Assembly: GCA_022560555.1 (NCBI GenBank)
Contig: JADFSZ010000076.1
Span: 1-8,283, forward strand
Direction of reading: 5' to 3'
DNA from: JADFSZ01 sp022560555 [NCBI: PVC group bacterium]
GTDB taxonomy: Bacteria > GCA-001730085 > JADFSZ01
DNA: 8,283 bases
Both the position numbers and the translations under genes were made by a program. Under the pieces are notes generated by a model that was not told where the DNA came from, searched no databases, and saw nothing but the letters and a program-made list of their open reading frames with translations. Positions 1 through 4,803 of the stretch are shown piece by piece. How positions within the stretch are numbered: position 1 is the stretch's first letter; each line of letters starts with the position of its first letter.

Positions 1-136
1 CCATTCCTTCATGCGATTCTGTACCGGCCTGAAGAATTATAAGAAACTTTTGATGGCTATCATCGCTTTCAAGTAAACCTGGCAAGAATATGCCTGCGGT
101 AAAGATCACAACTAAAATACATATCCATTTTTTCAT
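1..136 (-). CDS. N-terminal fragment of a putative exported DsrE-like protein (runs off the window)
   Basis: The start codon is ATG at 136, preceded by AAAGGAAG about 7 nt upstream; the 3' end is cut off by the window edge, leaving 45 codons. Residues 1-21 have a Lys-Lys start followed by a hydrophobic stretch (WICILVVIFTAGIFL), like a signal peptide or membrane anchor. From about residue 29 the chain reads QKFLIILQAGTESHEGM, which resembles the first beta strand and loop of DsrE/DsrF-like small sulfur-relay-fold proteins. The family assignment rests on this short stretch only and is from memory of the fold. It lies downstream of guaB on the same strand. Without the inserted IS, the two genes would be about 83-90 bp apart, so they could once have been cotranscribed. 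It could be another alpha/beta exported protein. Confidence 0.5.
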   Translation of the reverse strand, partial: MKKWICILVVIFTAGIFLPGLLESDDSHQKFLIILQAGTESHEGM

Positions 137-180
137 AATACACTTCCTTTATTGATGTTTAGTATTTGATTTTGATATCT

Positions 181-203
181 ATTTACGATTTACCATTTAC
201 TAT
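181..203. repeat. Heptad repeat array ATTTACN, left part (interrupted by the IS)
   Basis: Three consecutive 7-bp units, ATTTACG, ATTTACC and ATTTACT, run from 181 to 201 and continue with AT at 202-203. The IS begins at 204. The array continues in the same 7-bp phase on the other side of the IS, at 933-946. It lies between the dsrE-like gene and guaB. Confidence 0.8.
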
Positions 204-219
204 GGCTCTAGACTAGCAA
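204..219 (+). repeat. IS terminal inverted repeat, left
   Basis: GGCTCTAGACTAGCAA is the exact reverse complement of 917-932. It lies 11 bp beyond the transposase stop codon, marking the 3' end of the element relative to the transposase gene. Confidence 0.9.
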
Positions 220-230
220 AACTGTAGGAA

Positions 231-890
231 TCAGTATCTTTTTTGGTATATCAGAGCCTCAAGTTCTTTGACTAAAGTAACATGTTTTTTATTCCAACGC
301 CATTCACATTCTTTGAGATGGAGATGGAAGTTATGTTTATAACCATTAAACTTGCTTAACCGACGTTTAGTGAAGCTCCAGAAGGCTTCAATACCGTTAA
401 TGCAAGCGCGTTTGTAACGAAATCTTTTTCCATGGTTAACACGATAATGTTTATCGTAACCAACGTCAACTAAACCATCGTAACCGCTCCATTGATCTGT
501 ATGTAAAATGCTCTTTGGATTGATTTTACCGACGATAATAGCTCGCAATGTCTTTCTGTTACAGTTGGGCACGATTTCGGTATAAACACGGCCGCCTCGT
601 TCGTAAATGCCAAAGACTGGCTGGCGATGTGTGCCGCGTCCACGTTTAGTAGGGATGCCCCGGGCTCTACGTGGACCAAAATAACTTTCATCGGCTTCAA
701 CTGTTCCGAGAATATGATTAAATTCTCGGGTTTGATAATCAAAGATCGTTTGACGAAAGATGTTATAGTAACGGTTAACTGTATTGCGATTGAGGCGTAC
801 TAAATACGCTGTTTTAGTGGCCTCAATATCAATGCAAAAGTACTCAATAATTTTTTTGATCTTATATCTTGATAACTTATTTTGTATCAT
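231..890 (-). CDS. IS1595-family (IS1016/ISXO2-like) DDE transposase
   Basis: This 219-aa protein catalyses cut-and-paste-type movement of its own element. Residues 1-50 form a helix-turn-helix-like DNA-binding region containing the phrase LVRLNRNTVNRYY. The ISXO2-like catalytic domain follows: D67 in VEADESYFGPRR, a GRGT-HRQPVFGI segment, D132 in HTDQWSGYDGL, and the third acidic or Asn position in INGIEAFW (N165 or E168), followed by basic KRRL. The C-terminal LHLKECEWRWN motif is typical of the family. Length matches the shorter IS1016-like members, which lack the extra N-terminal zinc-binding region of longer ISXO2-like members. The start is ATG at 890, as the ATG at 909 meets a stop within four codons; the SD is weak. 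There is no frameshift, so the gene appears functional. It reads in the same direction as guaB and the dsrE-like gene. Confidence 0.93.
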   Translation of the reverse strand: MIQNKLSRYKIKKIIEYFCIDIEATKTAYLVRLNRNTVNRYYNIFRQTIFDYQTREFNHILGTVEADESYFGPRRARGIPTKRGRGTHRQPVFGIYERGGRVYTEIVPNCNRKTLRAIIVGKINPKSILHTDQWSGYDGLVDVGYDKHYRVNHGKRFRYKRACINGIEAFWSFTKRRLSKFNGYKHNFHLHLKECEWRWNKKHVTLVKELEALIYQKRY

Positions 891-916
891 TGGCTTCTAG
901 CCTAACATGCTACGTC

Positions 917-932
917 TTGCTAGTCTAGAGCC
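917..932 (-). repeat. IS terminal inverted repeat, right
   Basis: TTGCTAGTCTAGAGCC is the exact reverse complement of 204-219. It lies 26 bp upstream of the transposase ATG, so any promoter of the transposase must be in this end or outside the element. Confidence 0.9.
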
Positions 933-946
933 TTACTATTTACTAT
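933..946. repeat. Heptad repeat array, right part after the IS
   Basis: TTACTATTTACTAT continues the ATTTACT heptads interrupted at 203. Joining 203 to 933 gives five in-phase heptads followed by ATG TGC. Removing one 7-bp copy as a target duplication gives four. The array ends only 9 bp from the guaB stop codon. Confidence 0.75.
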
Positions 947-955
947 GTGCTGCTT

Positions 956-2449
956 TTAAATGCTTTCCTTATTGTAATCATAAAGATCATGTATGCCGCC
1001 CTCCTTTTGAGAAGCCGGTGTTCGCATTTCCATTCTTAACGTCTCTTTATCAAGTCCTTGATGAACTTCAGCGAGAGAATTATATCCCAAATCCTGAAAA
1101 CCATGGCATACGCCTTTGGCCAAATAGGGAATAAAATCCCCCAGTGCCCCCCGATCAATCACACTTCCGGAAACCCCTTGCGCAACACGGATAGTTTCTT
1201 GATCAGCCAAATACCGTTTGGCCCCTCCGGATTTCATGGCGTCTTTCGATGCCATCCCGCGGTATCGCTTTAATCTCAAACCCGTCTTATAGTAGTATTC
1301 ACCCGGCGATTCTTCGGTTCCGGCCAGAAGCATCCCCATCATGACAGCGGAAGCTCCTAGTGCGAGAGCTTTGACGATATGGGACATACTGGCTATTCCT
1401 CCATCCGCTATGACGGGAACACCATGTTTCCGGGCTATGGACGCTGTCCTATAAACGGCTGTGGCCTGAGCCCGCCCCACAGCCATGGTCTCTTGAGTCG
1501 TACATATCGATCCCGGGCCCATTCCTATCCTTAATCCGTCAACACCCTTTTTGATGAGATTTTCGGCCTGATTCATCGTAACAACGTACCCCCCGATGAT
1601 ATCAACAGAATCCTTGTGTTTGTTTTTGATATAATCGATCATCTCATAGGCAAAAAGCGAGTCCCCTTGAGCCGCATCCACAACCAAAACATCCGCTCCG
1701 GCCTCGACAAGCGCGTCCACTCGCTCGTGATCACTTTCGCGGGTTGAGATGGCAGCTCCCACGATCAGTTGTTTGTTCTTATTTTTAGAGGCAAGAGGGT
1801 ACGAACGGTTAAGCAAAAGGTCATGCCGTGACACCAGGGCAACGAGATTATAATCTCTGTCAACAATAGGAAGTTTCCCTTTTTTAGACGTTCGTAATAG
1901 GTCATTCGCTTCTTCCAGGCTAAGTCCTTTTTGACCCACTATGAGATTTTCGCTCATCACTTCTTTAAGCGGACGATTTCGATTCGGCTCAAAATCAATG
2001 TCCCTATTTGTCACGATCCCCAGCAGCTTTTGACCCACTTCACCTTTTTCGGTAATGGGAACCCCCGAAAAGTGGTATTTAAGCTTAATCTTCTCTATAT
2101 CGCTAATAGTATGATCCGGGGAAAGCACAACCGGATCCGTAATAAAACCGTTTTCGAACCGCTTGACTTGTTTAAGCATTTCCACTTGACGCTCAAGTGT
2201 ATTGTTAAAATGAAGAATGCCGATCCCTCCCAAAAGAGCCATGTAAATGGCCATCTTCTCTTCCGTAACAGTATCCATAGGGGATGAGCAAAACGGGAGG
2301 GATAAAGCAATATTACGGGTCAGCTGTGTTTTTAGACTAACGTTATCAACAGCAAAGTGAATATGTCCGGGCAGAAAAATCAGGTCATCGTAGGTATAAC
2401 TATGATGTCCGGAAAAAAACTCTTGTGCACCACATCCGTCCTGCTTCAT
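956..2449 (-). CDS. guaB: Inosine-5'-monophosphate dehydrogenase, eukaryotic-like sequence type
   Basis: Cytosolic enzyme, 497 aa, oxidising IMP to XMP with NAD+, the committed step of GMP synthesis. Order (numbering from ATG 2449): N-terminal barrel with SSPMDTVTE (about 55-63); a CBS-pair insertion at about 104-221; then AAQGDS with D258, R307 in LRIGMGPGS, catalytic C316 in SICTTQE, the IADGG phosphate site, the flap with the R412-Y413 dyad, VAQGVSG with Q424, and the C-terminal EGGIH that in the family helps bind K+. The phrases TRNIALSLPFCSSPMD, FENGFITDPVVLSP, KKGKLPIV and RSYPLASK follow human IMPDH more closely than E. coli GuaB. The start is ATG 2449 because AGGAG lies 6 nt upstream and the alignment to human IMPDH fits; an in-frame GTG at 2536 would put the promoter inside the gene. 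Full length, with no defect seen. Identity is nearly certain; the origin of the sequence type is inference. Confidence 0.97.
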   Translation of the reverse strand: MKQDGCGAQEFFSGHHSYTYDDLIFLPGHIHFAVDNVSLKTQLTRNIALSLPFCSSPMDTVTEEKMAIYMALLGGIGILHFNNTLERQVEMLKQVKRFENGFITDPVVLSPDHTISDIEKIKLKYHFSGVPITEKGEVGQKLLGIVTNRDIDFEPNRNRPLKEVMSENLIVGQKGLSLEEANDLLRTSKKGKLPIVDRDYNLVALVSRHDLLLNRSYPLASKNKNKQLIVGAAISTRESDHERVDALVEAGADVLVVDAAQGDSLFAYEMIDYIKNKHKDSVDIIGGYVVTMNQAENLIKKGVDGLRIGMGPGSICTTQETMAVGRAQATAVYRTASIARKHGVPVIADGGIASMSHIVKALALGASAVMMGMLLAGTEESPGEYYYKTGLRLKRYRGMASKDAMKSGGAKRYLADQETIRVAQGVSGSVIDRGALGDFIPYLAKGVCHGFQDLGYNSLAEVHQGLDKETLRMEMRTPASQKEGGIHDLYDYNKESI

Positions 2450-2455
2450 CAAAGA

Positions 2456-2460
2456 CTCCT
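2456..2460 (-). promoter_or_regulatory. guaB ribosome binding site
   Basis: AGGAG on the minus strand, 6 nt before ATG 2449. It is the best SD in the minus-strand block and decides the start against the upstream in-frame GTG at 2536. Confidence 0.8.
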
Positions 2461-2495
2461 CATGCCCTCTATAGTCACACCATATAAGGTTGCGT

Positions 2496-2524
2496 ATTAT
2501 ACGGGGATTTCTATTGGTGGACAA
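2496..2524 (-). promoter_or_regulatory. sigma70-type promoter of guaB
   Basis: On the minus strand TTGTCC (2519-2524) is followed by a 17-bp spacer and a perfect TATAAT (2496-2501). The predicted start of transcription is near 2489, giving a leader of about 40 nt to ATG 2449. Its place between the 261-aa gene and guaB indicates guaB can be transcribed on its own. Confidence 0.7.
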
Positions 2525-2573
2525 GGAAATATTCACCCGGATGGTCTCATCCCTATTGGGGGCGATTTGAAGC

Positions 2574-3359
2574 TTAGGACTTGCTCAAAATCCGCTTAAG
2601 ATCAAACGTAAAACTGGGAGAAATAATTTCCAGCTCACGCACGGCATCTTTTAAGCATTTCTCATTTTGGCAGGTGTGCTTTTTCTTCCACGCGCTGTAG
2701 GCATCCAAAAACTGATCCGTTTTTTTCTCAATGACCAGTTCATGGGCATATTGTTTCAGGGAATCCAGAAACCCATCAAATTTCGTGTCACACATTTGAT
2801 CAAAGAATGAGAAAAACTCCCGTTTCATCTTGATCATGATTTCTAAATATTCTTCAAAATCCTCCGAAAGCTTATCCAAGGCATCACAAATACCTGTTTG
2901 TTTGCGGTAAACCTTATGATGGTACGTGGACGCAAGCTCATAATAAATCTTCCCACGACCCTGAAAAGCCCGGTATTTTTGGGGATTCGAAACACGGCCC
3001 CTCTTGTCACGCAAATGAAAGATGTCAAACATAGAAAGAGACATGATAATATTATCGGCATTTGTTTTGTAAATAAGATATTTCACAAAATTATCGCGAC
3101 AATTTTCAATCTTTGTCACTAATTCCGCGTCCGTCATAAAAATATATTTTATGTTTCTTTCCTGCGCTTTAGGGTCCGTCAATGACAAAAGGAGGCTCGC
3201 GATATAGACATCCACATCATCTCGAAATTTTTGATCATCGGATTTGCCGCAGGCGATACGGGATTTGAGGAGGATACTGACAATATAACCAAAAGCAAGT
3301 TCTCTTTCTTGCTTGGTCAAATCATACACCTTGACCTGTGTTATGTGGGAAGCGCTCAT
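2574..3359 (-). CDS. Uncharacterised, probably soluble helical protein, 261 aa
   Basis: I do not recognise this family. There is no signal peptide and no clear membrane segment. The chain looks largely alpha-helical and charged, with aromatic-rich stretches: IIMSLSMFDIFHLRDKRGR in the middle, then FQGRGKIYYELASTYHHKVYR, then an acidic/amphipathic segment (KLSEDFEEYLEIMIKMKREF) that could pack as a helical bundle. A C-x5-C pair (CQNEKCLKDAV context) lies near the C terminus. Two adjacent ATGs exist at 3362 and 3359. AAAGG lies 3 nt before the first and 6 nt before the second, so 3359 is preferred. It has its own promoter (3437-3465) and is followed after 124 bp by guaB with another promoter, so a functional tie to guaB is not shown. 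Codon use looks ordinary and the reading frame is clean, so the gene is probably real. Confidence 0.75.
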   Translation of the reverse strand: MSASHITQVKVYDLTKQERELAFGYIVSILLKSRIACGKSDDQKFRDDVDVYIASLLLSLTDPKAQERNIKYIFMTDAELVTKIENCRDNFVKYLIYKTNADNIIMSLSMFDIFHLRDKRGRVSNPQKYRAFQGRGKIYYELASTYHHKVYRKQTGICDALDKLSEDFEEYLEIMIKMKREFFSFFDQMCDTKFDGFLDSLKQYAHELVIEKKTDQFLDAYSAWKKKHTCQNEKCLKDAVRELEIISPSFTFDLKRILSKS

Positions 3360-3436
3360 CATAAGCCTTTACATGAAAAATGATTAATAAAGCTCACTTA
3401 CGATATGCCACATTTTCAATGATTATGTCAACATGT

Positions 3437-3465
3437 ATTATATATTATAAAACGTAGCTAGGCAA
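3437..3465 (-). promoter_or_regulatory. sigma70-type promoter of the 261-aa gene
   Basis: On the minus strand TTGCCT (3460-3465), a 17-bp spacer and a perfect TATAAT (3437-3442). The predicted transcript starts near 3431, with a leader of about 70 nt. A second TATAAT (3444-3449) overlaps, and a lone TTGACA (3426-3431) sits just downstream without a good -10. Confidence 0.6.
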
Positions 3466-3499
3466 GAAATAAAACGAAAGACATTGGAAACGTTTTCCT

Positions 3500-4042
3500 T
3501 TATGTCCCGGAAGACCGCAGTTGTTTACAATAAATCCGGCGTATCTCGAAAAAAAATTTGTGGTAATGAGGCTCGGTAAAATCCGGATATGTCCATGGTA
3601 AAGTTTCAAATTTCTTATTCTGATAAAGCAAAGTGACCTCTCCGTAGATATTATCGCCGAGATAAATACGATGGCTATAATCTTTTGTGGAGGCAAGAAC
3701 AATTTTTGACAGTGTCAAATATCCCGGATCAATGTTAAAGCGACGCGAAAAATTTTCGCCCCTGTCCGCAAAATCCTTCTCGATCCTATTTGAGTACTGC
3801 TTTGTTTGAGCTAATTTGTCCGGATAAATTAGTTTCTCAAAACTAAAAAACACTTTCGAGAGCGATGGGCCCATCTCATGCTCATAATAGTCCGTTTGAG
3901 TAAAAGAAAAAACCGGGCTTTCCAAATCAATACCCCCCCATTTATTTATCAGTTTGTCTTTAAGCCCGCACAAATCGTTCCCGGGGCTGAAAATAATTCC
4001 GGTGAAAAATTTGACGGCTTGCGGCGCGCTCGGAATGCCCAT
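3500..4042 (-). CDS. DUF4416 family protein
   Basis: 180-aa protein with the recognisable DUF4416 pattern: an N-terminal QAVKFFTGIIFSPGND strand, GGIDLESPVFSFTQTDYYEHEMG, then SFEKLIYPDKLA, RRFNIDPGYLTLSKIVLASTKDYSHRIYLGDNIYGEVTL, and the C-terminal LPWTYPDF followed by YHKFFFEIRRIYCKQL. The function of this family is unknown to me; it is a small soluble domain found in several deep bacterial lineages. The start is placed at ATG 4042 (MGIPSAPQAVKF), where the conserved domain begins. A TTG at 4099 would add 19 hydrophobic residues not expected for the family. No good SD is seen before 4042. The start lies 74 bp after tRNA-Val, and no convincing separate promoter was found, so readthrough from the strong tRNA promoter is possible. 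Confidence 0.85.
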   Translation of the reverse strand: MGIPSAPQAVKFFTGIIFSPGNDLCGLKDKLINKWGGIDLESPVFSFTQTDYYEHEMGPSLSKVFFSFEKLIYPDKLAQTKQYSNRIEKDFADRGENFSRRFNIDPGYLTLSKIVLASTKDYSHRIYLGDNIYGEVTLLYQNKKFETLPWTYPDFTEPHYHKFFFEIRRIYCKQLRSSGT

Positions 4043-4116
4043 GATTAAAATAATGATTGAAGATGAATGAATAAAACTAAAAGTCAATGTGTAATTCAAT
4101 CAACGGTTTTATAAAA

Positions 4117-4190
<74 letters not shown>

Positions 4191-4252
4191 ATTCCAATAA
4201 ATAATGACAAATGAAACATATTCATTTTTCCTTATTCATTGAATTGTGGCCG

Positions 4253-4281
4253 ATTATAGACTCGGCCCCATGGGATGTCAA
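4253..4281 (-). promoter_or_regulatory. Perfect-consensus sigma70 promoter for tRNA-Val
   Basis: On the minus strand TTGACA (4276-4281), an exact 17-bp spacer and TATAAT (4253-4258), 12 of 12 consensus bases. Predicted start near 4246, about 55 nt before the mature tRNA 5' end. This strength fits a stable-RNA gene. Confidence 0.85.
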
Positions 4282-4309
4282 CACAATGAGAGGCGTCACG
4301 AAGACAAAG

Positions 4310-4358
4310 CAAATAAAACAATGTTCTTGAATCCCCTCTTTGGGCGCCTTCAAAGAAC
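4310..4358 (-). terminator. Hairpin with T-rich tail, possible minus-strand terminator
   Basis: GTTCTTGAA (4323-4331) pairs with TTC-A-AAGAAC (4349-4358, one bulged A), and CCC/GGG can pair inside. Read on the minus strand the hairpin is followed by ATTGTTTTATTT. It sits just upstream of the tRNA promoter and would end a minus-strand transcript arriving from about 4500. The tail is not a pure T run, so the call is tentative. Confidence 0.35.
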
Positions 4359-4373
4359 CCTATTTATGTTTTG

Positions 4374-4507
4374 GATCAACTCCTCCGGGGATCAGAAAAA
4401 GGGTTTCAGCACCCCGGCATATCTTGGTTTGTTCACCTTTTATTTTTTGCGGGATACATCCCCCTTTCACAGGCGGGGGCCTAGAGCCCTACGGGGCAAC
4501 GTTGATC
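4374..4507. other. Structured non-coding segment closed by GATCAAC/GTTGATC, possible RNA gene or leader
   Basis: The segment is bounded by a 7-bp complementary pair: GATCAAC (4374-4380) and GTTGATC (4501-4507). Inside are CCGGGG-atca-GAAA-aaggg-TTTC-agca-CCCCGG (4385-4416), GGGA-taca-TCCC (about 4451-4462), CCCCC/GGGGG around tttcacaggc, and GGGC/GCCC (plus strand GGGCCTAGAGCCC). It is more GC-rich and more self-complementary than the surrounding intergenic DNA and has no protein-like frame. I could not match it to tmRNA, SRP RNA, RNase P RNA, 6S RNA or a known riboswitch. The strand is undecided: the minus strand has a possible terminator beyond it (4310-4358), while the plus strand has a TATTTA box 7 nt before the first arm. 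Confidence 0.35.
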
Positions 4508-4693
4508 AATAAAAAAATTTCTCTTCTCGTACTTGAAGTTATCGCCAAAGATCAGAACCATAAAATAGCGATAAAGGTTAACCGCATCATGACAAACATA
4601 GTCCGAACAAGCATCCGTGTCGACACATTCGGCAATCCTGAAAATGGCCGCTTGATTCAAGAAAATATATCCCGCTATGTATACAGCGCATAA
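4502..4693 (+). CDS. Possible small protein, 63 aa
   Basis: This is a low-confidence call. From TTG 4502 the frame reads KKISLLVLEVIAKDQNHK, then IAIKVNRIMTNIVRTSIRV, then DTFGNPENGRLIQENISRYV and YSA, ending at TAA 4691-4693. Composition and codon choice resemble the real genes nearby, whereas the same frame before 4500 is not protein-like. There is no good start: TTG 4502 has only GGGG 5 nt upstream and lies inside the closing stem of the structured segment, and an ATG at 4591 would give 34 aa with AAAGG 11 nt before it. I recognise no family. It may be a remnant of a longer gene. Confidence 0.3.
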   Translation: MINKKISLLVLEVIAKDQNHKIAIKVNRIMTNIVRTSIRVDTFGNPENGRLIQENISRYVYSA

Positions 4694-4733
4694 ATCCCGG
4701 TTTTAAATACCCCCCCCTTTCCTGAATATAGTA

Positions 4734-4739
4734 TATAAT
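4734..4739 (+). promoter_or_regulatory. Putative -10 box for the TPR gene, with an upstream C8 tract
   Basis: A perfect TATAAT lies 64 bp before ATG 4804. No -35 hexamer is seen at the right distance; instead a run of eight C (4710-4717) occupies that place. TTGACA at 4749-4754 is followed by no usable -10 box. AGGAG (4786-4790) is the likely SD, although it is 13 nt from the ATG, longer than usual. Confidence 0.4.
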
Positions 4740-4803
4740 CCTGACAAGTTGACATTTTTCGTAAATATTCGTCAATAGCAGCCCCAGGAGTACATCGAGT
4801 CCC

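Larger units (their letters stand above)
204..932 (-). mobile_element. Complete IS1595-family insertion sequence (IS1016/ISXO2-like), 729 bp
   Basis: The element is bounded by inverted repeats of 16 perfect bp: GGCTCTAGACTAGCAA at 204-219 and its reverse complement at 917-932. Similarity continues for several bases inward with one gap. One intact transposase gene fills the interior. The flanks share the 7-bp direct repeat TTACTAT (197-203 and 933-939). This could be a target-site duplication, but it is also the period of the heptad array into which the element inserted, so its origin is ambiguous. IS1595-family elements usually give 8-bp duplications, and no 8-bp match exists here. Intact ends and an intact ORF suggest a recent and possibly still mobile insertion. 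Confidence 0.9.

Noticed and set aside
907-1273. Plus-strand open frames over the IS end and the 3' part of guaB
   Set aside because: They cross the IS inverted repeat and lie opposite guaB coding sequence; no SD or domain.
2450-2536. In-frame GTG extension of guaB by 29 codons
   Set aside because: The guaB promoter (TTGTCC-17-TATAAT) lies inside this stretch, a strong AGGAG precedes ATG 2449, and the extension has no match to IMPDH N termini.
3484-3498. Near-palindrome TTGGAAACGTTTTCC resembling a LacI/CcpA-type operator
   Set aside because: It overlaps the end of the DUF4416 gene upstream of the 261-aa gene promoter, is imperfect, and occurs once; chance is a sufficient explanation without other copies.
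4043-4099. TTG start adding 19 hydrophobic residues to the DUF4416 protein, which could look like a signal anchor
   Set aside because: The conserved domain begins just after ATG 4042, no SD precedes the TTG, and the family is not membrane anchored as far as I know.
4385-4416. TPP riboswitch or 6S RNA in the structured segment
   Set aside because: The minus strand has GGGGTGC and CTGAT text faintly like a TPP aptamer, but the conserved core elements are missing. No 6S-like single long hairpin with central bubble could be drawn.
4246-4512. 88-codon open frame on the plus strand over the tRNA promoter and structured segment
   Set aside because: Composition is not protein-like, it begins in the minus-strand promoter, and it runs through GC-rich hairpins.
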